A stretch of 64,000 bases of DNA from Volutella citrinella (GCA_034401135.1 JAWZSP010000009.1:930001-994000); one strand, 5' to 3'; shown: positions 1 through 11,828, counted from the stretch's first letter. Numbers and translations are program-made. Notes: generated by a model not told the origin, from the sequence alone.

Positions 1-1007
1 GCCAATCGCTAGCATCCACGGCAGACATATCTACAGGACGGTGTATTAGGTCCAGGGACGCCAGGGACAACCACGCAGGCTCCATTGCCTATCCCTTCCT
101 TGCCAAGGTCCAAGGCCACCCGCCTGTTGTTCTCCACCTCGGACAATTGGGCCACTGGCGCCGTGCCATCCCATCATCGTGCCTTTCCTACCCCAGCAAA
201 TTGCCTGCAGTGCCTCAGCACTGAGCACAGAGCACCACCACGACCGCCCGCCGTCAACGCATAATAACAACGACAGCCCAGCACCGCCAACACCGTAGTG
301 CCACCAGCACGAGCCCGCTATTGTTGCTATTATTATTCATGTCAAATAACGGCCGCAAGCTACACATTTACAGTCCCGGTCCCCTCGAAGAGCTGCCTCC
401 ACGACTCCAACAGCCCAGCCGGCCTAATTAGCCTCGCCAGTACCCCCCTCACGTCGCTCTGCTGCCCCAGTCAGTAGTGGCATAACCTGGAAACTAATAC
501 GGGTAATACAGTGCCACCGCCAACGCCAGGCCCAGAGCACGACAGACCAATCCCTCCCACTCCAACCAACCAGTCCCAGCGCCGTTCCGCCTAACCTTCC
601 CCACCAGGCGCCCGCTTGCGCATCCATCCCGTCTGTCTTGGTCTCCATCCTCGACCAACCCAGACCAGTCTGCTGCTAAAAAGCTACACCCAACAACGTC
701 GACAAAAGCTTGCTCTGTTCACTGGCCCTGCGGATGGCTCATGTCAACCAGGCCCGAATCGCCCCTACCTCCGCCGTCTACTTTTGCGCCCGTCATTGGC
801 CTCGGCTGCATCGCATCAACCTTGACGACCACGGCCACGACGACAACGAGGCCCACGCCCCCCAGTAATTAGCTGCCGCCCGACGCTTCTCCGAGCTTGC
901 GGTCACCCCAAGACCAGACTCGGCTTCCCACCTGCCATCCTCGCCTGTTCCTTGTCTCAACCAACATCACTCCCCTGCGTCCCATCATCGACACCCTCAA
1001 ATTTGTT
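1..1007. other. Upstream region and probable leader of the BOI-like gene
   Basis: No convincing coding region is visible; the reading frames here are short and compositionally biased. The stretch is rich in C and in CCA/CAC triplets, like long fungal 5' leaders, and leads directly to the start codon at 1008. The transcription start cannot be placed by eye. Confidence 0.5.
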
Positions 1008-3957
1008 ATGGCCACCAAAGGTCCTGGCGAGGGCCAGGCTCGGCCTGACTTGGGCGATATCCTCCTGGTGATACGTAAGTCGTCCCTCCCGCTTTTTTCG
1101 CCCGCCCTCGGCGGCACATGTCTCCGCATCACTCCCCCTCCCCAATCGCACCACTGCCCTCCTAACACGACGCCTCTGCAGATGATTTCCAGGCCCGAAG
1201 CTCCGATGAATTGAGTCTATTCAAGGGCGACCGCGTCGAGCTCATCGAGCGCGACGACGAGTTTGGCGACGGGTGGTTCCTTGGCCGCCATCTTGTCAAC
1301 AAAAACACTGGCCTCTTCCCCGAAGGTTTGTTTCGCCGCCTCGTTGCGTTTGCTGTTCCACAGCATCAATCTGACTTTGCCCAGTCTACACTCGACCCGC
1401 GCCCAAGAATGTCCCTGCCTTCCCAGCCAAGCCCCTCGCTTCCATCCCCGACTCCGACCACCCATCGTCGCCGCTGGGTGTCGCAGACGCACCACCGCGA
1501 GAACCCTCCCCAAGTGCCCCGGCTCGGCCGATAAACGATCCGGTTACTCTACCGCTCAACTCAGCGAAACCGGAACCCGTCATTTCCAATAGTGAACCTC
1601 CGAAGCTACCAGTGCTCGCAAGCCTCTCCAGCCCCTCTCAAGACAGCCCAGTCCTACACGAAACACTGAATGTCATCAATGAGCATATCACAGACCTACG
1701 ATCGACCCCAAGCAATGGCGGATTGCAAGCCGCGGCCACCGATTCCGGTAGTGAATATAGCAGCACACCGCTCGATCACCGAGCATCCTACATCCACGGA
1801 GAGGAGACGGACGAGGAAGAGGATGCCGCGCATTCCCGTGAAGAAGTCGAGGCATGGTCACCCGATGATGTGGCCGAGTATCTTTTCACCTCGGGTGTCG
1901 AAAAGCACCACTGTGAAGTCTTCCGAGACCAAGAAATATCGGGCGAGGTTCTCCTAGCCATGGACCAAAGCTCACTTTTCATCAAGGCGTTTGATTTGGG
2001 ATCCGTCGGCAGGCGCCTCAAGACGTGGCACAAGATCAAAGCTCTACAGGACGAAGTCAGTGGGCAAGGCTTCGGCAGGAGGCGGGGGACGCAAAGCTTC
2101 GACAGTGATGCGGGTTCCGAGGATGTAAAGCGAACGCGGAGTCGAACAAACACTCTAACCAACCGCCCTAATTCGATTCAAACTCGACGGCTTTCTGTTT
2201 CGCAGACACCGAAGGCATCTCCGACGACAGCAGGGCCAGCACAGGCGAGTCCCTCACGCGCGTCTCATTTCAAGAGGCCGTCGGCCGCTTCGGTGCGAGA
2301 AATGCATCCCACGCGCCGGCACTCGTCTACCGACTTTCAGCTTGCAGCAGCATCACCCTCGATCCCTAAACCCGTCACCAACCTAGAACAGCCTCAACCA
2401 CACAAGAAACAGCCATCTTTTGATCGCAACTGGACGCTGGGAGGCGCATTTTCCCAAAACTCGCATCGACCGCTCTCATCTCGTGGCCTTCAGGACTTGC
2501 TTAACCCTTCCAATGGGGGTAGTGGGCAGGATTCTACCGGGGATTTGGAGCGGGGCTACTTCTCAGGTACCGAGGTGGATGGGAGGAAACGAAACTTGCT
2601 GCGCAAGAGGGATAGTGTTGCCGAGTCACGAAAATCAAGCTACGCCGACGAACAGCGGGTGCGTAGTGCGACCGCCATGGCAAGGCAGTCTCGGTACGGT
2701 AGCGTCGGCTCTCTAGGAGATGGTGGCGTGTCTTCTGCTGCTCAAAAATACTATGGGCTTCAGTCAGGACCGCACAGGAGGACTGCTTCTAGCGCTACCA
2801 GCGAGTCTGCCAAGGGTCTGCCTTTGCCAACTGACAAGCAGTCGCCAACGGTCACAAAGCTGGATACTTCGGTTGGCTCGACTCGCTCCTCTGCAGCATC
2901 CCCGTCGATTTCCAAGCACCCAGGATTCCATTCCGACTGGCTCTCGGCCATGGTCAGCAAGCCCATGGCGTTAGCCGGGGCCGGGGGTAAGGGCATTCGA
3001 GCCATATCAGATAACCTTAGTACCGATCGTTCCAAGAGCTCAACGCCTATGGAGTCGCCGAGCAAGGAGTTCATCGTCGATTCTCCGGCCCGAACCGGGT
3101 CAACGACGCCCTCGGGAGGGCCCAGCCTCGATCTCGAATCGCCAGATGTGGCCAAGAGCCCGAGCACGTCGACCACGAATGCTAGCAAGACTAGCAAGAA
3201 GAAGGGCAAGAAAGAAACAAGTGCCTACACCCAGGGTCTGTTGAAGATATCGCCGCGCGAGGCCATGAAGGATGCCGACTACTCTGGCTGGATGAAGAAG
3301 AAGAGCTCGAACCTGATGACCACCTGGAAGCCCCGGTTCTTTGTTCTCAAGGGCCGACGCCTATCTTACTACTATTCCGAGGAGGACGAGCAGGAGAAGG
3401 GCCTGATTGACATTTCGTTCCATCGAGTCCTCCCTGCTGACAATGAGAAGCTGACGGGTCTTCATGCCACCATCACGAGCGTTGTAGGCAGCCAGGGAAT
3501 GCCCTCCACTCCAGTTGATGGTGATGACAAGGATGATGAGGCTGTCTTCATTTTCAAACTCGTGCCCCCGCGTGCTGGCCTCTCAAGGGCCGTCAATTTC
3601 ACCAAGCCCACAGTGCATTACTTCGCCGTACCCAGCCTCAAGGCCGGGCGATTGTGGATGGCGGCCCTCATGAAGGCGACCATCGACCGCGACGACACCA
3701 AGCCAATCACCACTACATACCAGCAGAAGACGATTTCTCTTTCCAAGGCGAAGCAAATGCGTCATCGTCCACCCGCGCTCATGAACCTCGAGGAGCGTGC
3801 CGAGGATAATGCCGCCGCCGAGGCTAAGAAGGACCAGGGCGGACTAGGCATCTCCTTCGATGAAGCCGACAGTGGTGTTTCCGGCATAGACAAGAAAGCG
3901 GATGCCCCCAAGTTAACCGAGAACGGGGACAAGGAAACTCTCGGCACCGCTTCCTAG
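1008..3957 (+). CDS. BOI1/BOI2-like polarity scaffold with SH3, SAM and PH domains
   Basis: Three exons at 1008-1074, 1182-1325 and 1385-3957 encode 927 residues. The introns are 107 and 59 nt, and the phases join exactly. Domains in order: an SH3 domain at about 22-72 (HDFQARSSDELSLFKGD, then DGWFLGR and GLFPEVY), a SAM domain at about 223-296 (WSPDDVAEYL ... LKTWHKIKAL), a long Ser/Pro-rich region, and a PH domain at about 698-840 (SGWMKKKSSNLMTTWKPRFF ... WMAALM). This order matches yeast Boi1/Boi2, which bind Cdc42/Bem1 and phosphoinositides at bud tips. By homology it should act in polarised growth and exocytosis at hyphal tips. The SH3 domain is only recovered when both introns are removed; the third exon alone would give a protein lacking it. 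The gene converges on the forkhead gene. Confidence 0.93.
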
Positions 3958-5607
3958 ACTGGGCAACGACCCTCTAACAAGACATGATTCCTTTATCAAT
4001 GATATCCCACGTATCGCGATGAATCGACTTGAGCCGGGCTGCATTCCGCGAGGCAACGCTTCCCCCCTCGGGTCTTCTCGCCTGCGCCCTCCCTTTTTTT
4101 TTGGACCTTTAATTTACCTCACGAGTCTTCCCTACATATACCACCAACGGCACATATGACGACTGCGGATTTTACCAGTCACATTTTTTTCCTTCACATA
4201 TCTATCTCTACCTCCACACCGATTTCTTTTTATAACCACTGGCGAGAGGAGGTGGAATCAAGGGACATGCTGGTCGACGCGAGAGACGCGCAAGCGCAAG
4301 AGATGGTAGACAGGAGGAGGGATTCATGCAGTACGAGCACGAGACGAGACGAGACGGCTGTGTAATGACGTCGTTGTTTGAACGGTCCTTTCCAGCATGG
4401 AGTGTCAGGGGATTCTTATCTGATCGGGATTGGGGTTTGGTGGGCCGGGTCATACTAGCGACTTCAATCTATTTCTTGATCTTCATATTGACGGATTGCC
4501 CACGTTAACCGGCGCCACGAGACACTTGCCCTGACTCTAATTTGCTTTCTGATATCTTTCTTAAACACAACGTGCAACCAATGTCAGGTAGTTTACAGCT
4601 GAGCATCAAAAGTGGGTGACATTTGTTCAATCCGTTGAGTGACTGAGAATATGAGCCCATTCTTGAACACATGAACACTACTAGAATTATTTTGAGGTTA
4701 GACATCCATAGAGATAGAGACTGTCACTTCATTCCTCTCGTATGCTGAACGCTTGTGTGAGTTGCATTGGCATGGTTCAACAACCATGGCCCCAGGCAGC
4801 CGGCGCAGAGCGACTTCCACCACGCCGTTACACAATCTACGAAGCAGACAGGAGGAACTCAAATGTCTTCGAGAGATAAATCGATAATATCCAGGTCTCC
4901 CTCTTAAGCGAACGTCAAATCATGTTGGTTCCTCAGATCAGCATAAGTGCTGCCATAGACGTGGGAGTGGGTGATTACACAAGGCTGGGTTCGAACGAAT
5001 CAAATCTGTGCCGACCTGAGCAGGTCTGGCTAGTCTTGCATCAAGTACGAGTAAAAATTTCAACTAATATCCCTAAAGCCCCCCTTTAGCTTCTGTAAAG
5101 CGACCCTCCACCCAAAGAGCCCGCGATTCGCGTTGTCATGATGACATACCCTAGAGCTTCCATATCTAGTGAGGATGCGCCCGATGACGGGAAAACAAAG
5201 CAGTGGCTATCCTCATCCCCTCTCTGACTACCTAGTAGACAGCTACTAACGATGTAGTCGTCACACGAGGCCTGTTAGTGGTATAAGATGTCTTCATTAT
5301 TGGGGGCGAAAGAAATATATGTGCACATCCCCCAGATACAGGGAAGAATATTTTCCAAACAAACTCCCGTTAACACACGGGGCCATCGCTGCCTGCTGAG
5401 CAAAACACCAAGGCTGCCGTCTTCCGAAGCCGTTCCATAGGCTTAGCTATCCAGCAACCCGATTCAGTCATAGTCGTCATGAGACCGTCCGTCCATACAA
5501 ACGCCTCCAAAGGAAACAGTGATACTGCAACTTCCCAGCAGTTCCATTTTCCCACCACTGTTTTTCGATCCAACCCCATCACGTACGCCAGTACATCCAG
5601 TCTTCAC
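3958..5607. other. Convergent intergenic region, BOI-like gene / forkhead gene
   Basis: It holds the 3' ends of two genes pointing towards each other. There is a T-rich run near 4091-4102. I see no coding region, tRNA or repeat family here. Confidence 0.5.
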
Positions 5608-8600
5608 TCAGGCCGCCGCACCCTGAACCTTGTGATTCATGCCAGTGAGCAGTTGCCGGATTGACTTCATCAGGTGTTGTTCGACGCCTTCAAAGTTTCC
5701 GGCCATCTCGCCCTCACCCGCAGGCGGTACAATAGTGGCATCAGCAAAGCCGAGGACCCGATCGATAGCGGATAGAGTCACCGCCTCGGCCTTGGCGTCG
5801 CCCAGTCTCGCCTTGAGGGCCTTAATGGAGACGTCCTTGAACCCAGTTAAGGAGTTCAAAACCTTGGCATCAAAGATGGCGGGCACGTCGGCACCAGCGG
5901 AAGATCCGGCGCCAGGTGTCGGGCTCTTGGTCTTGGTGAAGCCCTCGATAACCTGCCTGATGCCTTTAATACAAATAGACTCCATCTTTTCGTTTTCGGT
6001 GGCCTCCTTCTTCAGCCCGACGCAGCGATTCAAAGCCGACATGACTATTGCCTCGGCCCTCGGTGTACGGGCTTTCTTCAGGTTCTCCACTAGACCGTTC
6101 TTAAGCCCAACGACGGCTTGCAAAAGACGGGGCTCGATAACAGGGCGAGCTGGAGTCGCTGGTGCGGGCGTGGCAGAGGGACCTCTCGGGGTTGCAGCGC
6201 CGGGTTGTGCCACCGGGGCCGCGCCTGCGACTGTCTTGGCTGCAGTGCCCGTGGGAAGCTGCTGGGTAGCTTGCCCTGCCGCAGCTCCTTGCCTCTCTTC
6301 GGCCTTGATAGGGGCGTTGGCTGGAGGCGGTGGCCTTGGCGCGTACGGCGAGCTGTACGAACCAGGCTGGGGCGCGCCCGGCGGGGGTCGGGCCAGTGCC
6401 GGGGGAGGTCCGTAGCCTGGAAGCTGAGCCGGTGCTGGCGGTTGAGATGCCACTGCTGGTGCCGTTTGACCAGGCGGGGATGTAGATGCCCCGAAAGCCT
6501 GCACCGGCCGCCCGGGCTGGCCTTGCTGTGCGTTGTACCCATGCACTTGGTAAACTGGTGGTGTCTGGCCAGGAGGGTATGCGGGAGCGCCAGGGGGCAC
6601 ATGCTGCGCCGCGTTATAGGGATAGGGGTACTGTCCATAGGCTTGGGCTGCGGCCAAGGCGCGATCTGGCGAGGTGGCCTTGCGCTTCTTGCCCGCGTCC
6701 AGCTCAACACCAGGAACACGCGACCACAAGTTGGTTGTTTCGTCCTTCCTGAAGGCTTCATTTCCAATGAGGTTATGTCGAACGCTGCTCTCCCAGCCCT
6801 TCGTCTCCGTGTGAAAATAAAACCAAGGGTATCTCTGGCAAATCCGCTTGTAAATCTGCTTGAGTGTAAGACCATCAGGTCCAGCCGCAGTAAGAGTCTC
6901 ATCAATAAGTACGCCATAATTCTTGTTAGGTTTCTGGAGCTGTTCTTCGGTGTAGTCCTCAATCTTGAGCTCCAGTGGCGGTGATTTAGGCCTTGCCTTT
7001 TTCTCCTTCCTCTCTCGGGCGCGCCTCTCGGCATCGGACCCTTCGGCGCCATCCTCGCCCTTGGGCTTGCGAGGCTTGTACTTCCGCTTCTCGGGACGCT
7101 CGCCTGCGTTTTCCGGCAGTGGGTGTTTTCGTGGCCGCCCAACTTTGCGCTTGATGGGCGGCTCTGCCGGTGGCGCTTGTGGGAGCGTCTTCTTGGCCAT
7201 CTCCTGCTGCTGCTTCTTAAGCAGGCGCTGTTCTCGCTTCGACATGATTCCATTCTTTGGCGGCCGTCCAGGCCCTCTCTTCTTGGGTATCTGGGGTAGG
7301 AGAGCCTGTTGTGGATCGGGTAACATCTCTTGCTTGACATGCGAACCGGCTTCTTGAACCGGCTGTACGGGCTCGGCTTCGGCTTCTGCCCCTGGTTCTG
7401 CTTCTGCTTCCACCGTCTCGACGAGCTCGCTTTCCTCGGCTTCTTCTTCTGCTTCTCCGCCAAAGTCCGAAAGCTCAGGCGGGCTTGCAACCTCGGAAAG
7501 CTCATCACTGGTGTCTTGCACCTGGCCGTTGCCGTGGGTAGACTCGAAGTCAAAGCTCATTTCTTTGCCTCCGTGAGCATGACGCTTCTTGGGAGCTGGA
7601 GCAGGAGCTGGTTCTTCCTCCTCGGCGCCCGTGCAGCCCCTTTCGACACCATTGATCAAAAAGCGAAAGTCGATATCCTTAATCTGAAGACGGTCTCCAC
7701 ACTTCAGGACGACCTTGTCGCTCTTGTAATGCACATCTTCACAGAAGAAGCCATTTTTGTGGAGGGGGATCGCCTCGAACACACCTTCCTTCTCATTGTA
7801 AGCGATTTTGAGATGCTCTCGCGAGATGGCCTTTGTCTTGGATGCGATATTGGGTCCAGGAGAGTGAATACCGATAAAGGGAACATGCCATGGGGACGGG
7901 CGAAGCGATGTTAGGTCCACTGCTGCAGCGCCAGGCGTGTGTGAAACGTATTGCCGATTCGAAATCATGTTCTCCTGGGCCTGGGTCTCTTCCAGGTTTT
8001 CTTGTTGCGAGGATCCCTGAGTGCTCGTCTTGCGTCGCTTGGCTGGCCGCCCATCCTCGTTATCTGACTCTGGGCCCAGCATACCACCCTCCTCGCTCAC
8101 GTACGATTTACTAAACTTGCTTCGATCATGAACGATGGGGGACGGCGGCGGCAGACCTTTGCTGGCATTCTCTTCTACACGCCGCCTGTGCTCGTCACTG
8201 CGCTTCTCATCGCGTCGGGCTTGTTCAAGCGCTCTCTGGTCTCGGCCGATGATAACGGCATATGTGGTCATCTGGAAAACGCTGTCGGCAAACTCTATGC
8301 GGGCAAACGACTCCAACGCCTTATCCGTCTCGGCTTGCCGGAGTGCATTTGGTGGTCCCAGGCCGCCTCCGAAGGCTTGGTCCATGGGGTTTGGTAACGT
8401 GACTTGTGAGGGCGTGACCGTCGGCGGAGGAGACATGGCATTGGGTGCCCCAGACATTGCCAGGGCCATCATCATGTAGGCATGCTGGTCAAGGCCAGCC
8501 ATGGGCGCTGGTGTGTAGGGAGTGGAGGGAGCATAGTGGTCGGCTGTCGCCACGTTTGCGCCGTGGGCATTCATCTGCACTGGCGTTGCTTGTTGTTCCG

Positions 8601-9072
8601 GTTCCACTGGTTGGACACTGTCGGTCGTCGGGGCGTCTGGCATTGGATGGTCGTTCGAGGTGCCATCGGGAGCTGCAGGTTGGGCGTCAGTCTGTCCTCG
8701 GTTCAAAGACGCGTCGCTGGTGGAGGGAGCGGCGCGGGAAGGAGGCGGCGGTGTTGATGGCGGGACTGTTCCAGTGGATGCCGGTGCAGCAACAGGAACG
8801 GTCGCGGTCGGGGCTGACGCCTGGGGCGCGACGTCTGCTGATGATGGAACCGGGGTCGTTGCGGCAGCTGGTGCGGCAGCAGCTTCGGTTGCTGGAGGAG
8901 GCGCGGTCGGCAGAGGAGCGGACGCCGATGGTGGTGCAGCACCGGCGGCGGGAGAAGGTAGCGATGCAGCGGAGTTGAGTGCAGGCGCGGGCTCGGGTTC
9001 GGGCAGGGCGTGCGGCTGCGGATGCGGCTGCGGATAGTCCAGGCCATTGCGGCCGGCCGTGGACGAAGTCAT
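5608..9072 (-). CDS. FHL1-like forkhead transcription factor with FHA domain and two AT-hooks
   Basis: A single exon encodes 1154 residues from the ATG at 9072. The frame stays open to 9252, but there is no ATG upstream. Order of parts: a Pro/Ala-rich N-terminus; an FHA domain at about 254-475 (FARIEFADSVFQMTTYAVIIGRD ... shortened here to its ends, then SREHLKI and GDRLQI) carrying an insertion of roughly 100 residues with a basic KRRK patch; an acidic stretch; two AT-hook motifs (KKRGPGRPPKNG, KRKVGRPRKHP) near 596-650; a forkhead domain at about 713-795 (GLTLKQIYKRICQRYPWF, WESSVRHNL); a Pro/Gln/Tyr-rich region; and a C-terminus with two similar helical modules (about 980-1145). FHA plus forkhead with this forkhead variant fits FHL1, which controls ribosomal-protein and rRNA genes in yeasts. 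It acts in the nucleus. A CCAAT box lies about 215 nt upstream. Confidence 0.9.
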   Translation of the reverse strand: MTSSTAGRNGLDYPQPHPQPHALPEPEPAPALNSAASLPSPAAGAAPPSASAPLPTAPPPATEAAAAPAAATTPVPSSADVAPQASAPTATVPVAAPASTGTVPPSTPPPPSRAAPSTSDASLNRGQTDAQPAAPDGTSNDHPMPDAPTTDSVQPVEPEQQATPVQMNAHGANVATADHYAPSTPYTPAPMAGLDQHAYMMMALAMSGAPNAMSPPPTVTPSQVTLPNPMDQAFGGGLGPPNALRQAETDKALESFARIEFADSVFQMTTYAVIIGRDQRALEQARRDEKRSDEHRRRVEENASKGLPPPSPIVHDRSKFSKSYVSEEGGMLGPESDNEDGRPAKRRKTSTQGSSQQENLEETQAQENMISNRQYVSHTPGAAAVDLTSLRPSPWHVPFIGIHSPGPNIASKTKAISREHLKIAYNEKEGVFEAIPLHKNGFFCEDVHYKSDKVVLKCGDRLQIKDIDFRFLINGVERGCTGAEEEEPAPAPAPKKRHAHGGKEMSFDFESTHGNGQVQDTSDELSEVASPPELSDFGGEAEEEAEESELVETVEAEAEPGAEAEAEPVQPVQEAGSHVKQEMLPDPQQALLPQIPKKRGPGRPPKNGIMSKREQRLLKKQQQEMAKKTLPQAPPAEPPIKRKVGRPRKHPLPENAGERPEKRKYKPRKPKGEDGAEGSDAERRARERKEKKARPKSPPLELKIEDYTEEQLQKPNKNYGVLIDETLTAAGPDGLTLKQIYKRICQRYPWFYFHTETKGWESSVRHNLIGNEAFRKDETTNLWSRVPGVELDAGKKRKATSPDRALAAAQAYGQYPYPYNAAQHVPPGAPAYPPGQTPPVYQVHGYNAQQGQPGRPVQAFGASTSPPGQTAPAVASQPPAPAQLPGYGPPPALARPPPGAPQPGSYSSPYAPRPPPPANAPIKAEERQGAAAGQATQQLPTGTAAKTVAGAAPVAQPGAATPRGPSATPAPATPARPVIEPRLLQAVVGLKNGLVENLKKARTPRAEAIVMSALNRCVGLKKEATENEKMESICIKGIRQVIEGFTKTKSPTPGAGSSAGADVPAIFDAKVLNSLTGFKDVSIKALKARLGDAKAEAVTLSAIDRVLGFADATIVPPAGEGEMAGNFEGVEQHLMKSIRQLLTGMNHKVQGAAA
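5638..6135 (-). repeat. Internal duplication in the C-terminus of the FHL1-like protein
   Basis: Two diverged copies of a module of about 65-80 residues lie in tandem (residues 980-1046 and 1066-1145). Both show the order G-[LF]-K, then a lysine-rich helix with AR, then AEA, SA, a conserved Arg, G-[LF], and finally [KS]-x-IRQ-x2-x-G. The copies are joined by a Ser/Pro/Gly linker. This is directly visible in the translation; the function is unknown. Confidence 0.7.
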
Positions 9073-10389
9073 CGCTGCTCCTGCGACAGCTCCTTCGTCG
9101 CTCGCCCTCGGGCAGTTGGCGCGGAGAGCGTGGTGGGTTGGCAGGGGCTCGACGGGGAGCGCGCCGTGGGTTCTGCGTTGGCGGAAAATACAACGGCAGA
9201 GGAACGAGGGAAGACGAGGCTTTCGCCTTGGGCCTTTGAGCCGCGATGTCAAGGATGGAGACGGAGGGGAAGGCTAGCGGCTGTGATTGGTCCGTCGGGG
9301 TGCGCCTTCTCTCAGAGGCTCCGAGCGCCCCCCTCGTGGCTCCCGTTCTGTGGAACTAGGGACCTTAGCAACGGGAAGGAACTCTGGGGCTCTTTCTCAA
9401 TCACAACATCCCAACTGTGCTTGCTCCCAGAATAATCCCATGGGCAGGCGCAACTCCCAAGCGCCAGATGCCGGGAGTTTCGTCCCAGCCGATGGTCCCC
9501 GCCTGCGCTGCCGACTGCTTCTTGTCGCATTGCCTCAGGCAGCATGGCCTGTCAATGATTCACGCGCGTCGCCCAGAAGTGTACATCAAACACGCTTTCA
9601 TTGGGCACTGCCAACGCAACAGCCGGGACCGGCTCCAGTGCCGCGAAAACCATGCCCCAATGAAATCACCCAACCGATGTGAGTTAGGACGTCTCACGGG
9701 AATTACTTCATACGCACGCCGAACTTCGTAGTTCCATGTCTCTGTCAAACCAATACCCACATGGTTTCCAAATTCATGGTTGCTCATGAACTTACCTGTT
9801 CTATTCGCGACGCGACTACGTGTTATATCAGGCATACCCGTGTCCAGGAATGGGGCATCGGCCTAAGCAAGACGCGTCTCGGGTACGCCCGTCAGTGAAC
9901 CACAGCCAAAGATCATGTTGCATGTCCATGCCATGGCCTCATTCAGCTCTTCCCTTCTTTGGACTTGATGGGAACGCTGCGAAGTGTTGCATGTTTCCTC
10001 TATTGAGGCCGTCGATCCTTTGCTCAAACCCCCACCCACTTGTCCAGAGTAAACATTGGCTTTGCGCATTTTTTTTTCGACATGGAAACCTAATAAAAGT
10101 TGCGTGCCTGCGGCCTGCGGTCTCCTCATCTCCCGGCGGGAAATCATCTGCCATTGTATCTGCGATCACATGGGGGCCCTCGGGCCTCAAACGATTCTGA
10201 AGATATTGGTCTGGTTTGTTAGATACTAATAATCCCAGACAGGAATTAATCGCTAGACCGTCGCTACATTTATGCTAAGAACAGGAGGTATCATGGCAGT
10301 GGGGCGAGCGCAACTCGTGCTGCATGTTGAAAGTTCCAGGATGAGCATGGCATCATCTTGTACGGGGCTTCGCAATCATGCCTCTCAGT
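9073..10389. other. Forkhead gene promoter and 3' side of the molybdate transporter gene
   Basis: Both neighbours lie on the minus strand, so this holds the promoter and leader of the forkhead gene and the 3' untranslated end of the transporter gene. The minus-strand frame continues open from 9072 to 9252 without an ATG. No separate gene is supported. Confidence 0.5.
9286..9290 (-). promoter_or_regulatory. CCAAT box upstream of the forkhead gene
   Basis: CCAAT reads on the minus strand about 215 nt before the ATG at 9072. It is a candidate site for the HAP/CBC complex. The pentamer is short, so chance occurrence is possible. Confidence 0.3.
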
Positions 10390-11828
10390 CTATCGAAGGA
10401 GAGCATCCCTCTCCGTTGCAAATCCTCCTCTTGGTGCCCTCCATTTGGATACTCGCTCTGGAAGTTTGTAGGCTCCATGGCACAACATACCCGCCACAAA
10501 GCCTACCGCGTCATTCTTGAATGCCATGATTCCTGCCGTCGTCATGAGCATCACTGTCCACCTCTCCATTCGCTCATCGTCTGAGACCGATCGAGGTTGT
10601 CGAAGGCTGCTCGATAAGCGGTCGTGGTCTTCTTGAGCCACCTGCTCCCATAAATCAGGAGCCCCTTTGTTCAGACTCTGGCCAACTTTGGCCAATTCCA
10701 GGCCTGCCGCCAAAACCATGATGCCAAGCAGACTCTTGGGATAGCGCGCCAGAAGGTCAACCAATGTCTCGCCAAAGACGAGACCCAGGAGAATTTTAAA
10801 CACGCCGAGAACGATGATGCTTGCGCCACTGCGGGCACCAAAGCGATACTGAGCAGCCAGACCACCAGCACCATGGCATACAGGCATTCCTCCGAACCAA
10901 GTGCTTGTCAGGTTCATCAGGCCCACGCTGATTCCGAGGGAGGCAACAGAGGGAGTGGGTAGATCTGGAAGCAGATCTTGGGACAGGGCACTGACGGCAA
11001 TGACTGAGTTCAAAGTGGTCAAGGGCAGCTGGCCAATGGCCATCCACAGGGCAGGCGAATCGTTCACCCCAAACCATTGGGGCATGAAAAACTTTGGGCG
11101 CCAGATATGAAACCAGGGAAGATGGCCATCCGAGGAAACGACTCCGACGAAGGCGAAGACTAGCGCAGTCAAAAAGAAAACGAGCGCATAGGGAAATCGG
11201 GGCAGCCTCTGTGTGGCTACAAGGACGAGAAAGGCGAGCAGAGCCCAAAGGCGATTGTCGAGGGCAGGCTGGATCCAGTGTAACGGTTGAAGCAGCGACG
11301 AACCAGCGCCCAGGATTAGCGACAAACCAGCGCCTAGCTGGATGCCTTTAACAACAGGGATAGGTACGACGGCGACAGCCAGACGAAGAGCCCCCGTGAT
11401 GCTCATGAGAAGCACCGCACCACCCACCCACTGGCCGGCGGCAGTAACAGCTCCAATAGCGCCATCACCGCGTCCAGATATGGCGGCGGCAGCAATTGCC
11501 TAGACGTTTACATGTCAGCGTTTGTTTTGAGGAGGCAGCTATACAGCGGATAGCCTCCATGCCAGGCGAGTTGTATCAGGCCACCAACCTTCATGGGCTG
11601 GACAGGCAGCGGTACACCGTATACGATACCCGTCAAGATGTTGAAAATGCCCGAGAACACAAGCGTAGTGCCGAGTTGAATAGATCCTTGGGCCGCAAGG
11701 GCGATCATGAGTGGCAGCAGTGTGCCCAAGTCACCGAGTGAGCCGGAGATCTCGGCCCACGGCGCAGCTCGCAAAACGGCAACATTGTTTCGGTTGAGCC
11801 GCACAAGGCGTTCGAGCCACGGTGCCAT
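10390..11828 (-). CDS. MOT1-type molybdate transporter (sulfate-permease-related membrane protein)
   Basis: Two exons at 11828-11589 and 11499-10390 flank an 89-nt intron and give 449 residues. The ATG at 11828 is the first in frame. The protein is highly hydrophobic. It carries both family signatures: EISGSLGDLGTLLPLMIALA near the N-terminus, and VPLPVQPMK followed by AIAAAAISG, which is only complete after splicing because the intron falls exactly between Lys and Ala. The matching second-half repeat has the QLPLTTLNSVIA segment. MOT1 proteins import molybdate, needed for the molybdenum cofactor of nitrate reductase and xanthine dehydrogenase, at plasma or vacuolar membranes. Length fits the family (about 420-490). 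Substrate is inferred from family membership, and localisation is not evident from the sequence. Confidence 0.88.

Noticed and set aside
4920..5000. tRNA-like B-box (GGGTTCGAACGA)
   Set aside because: The sequence departs from the GGTTCGANTCC consensus, and no A-box or cloverleaf can be built around it.
6090..7553. Long second frame (487 residues) inside the forkhead gene
   Set aside because: It is a shadow of the real frame on the same strand and is rich in Arg/Pro/Ser without domains.
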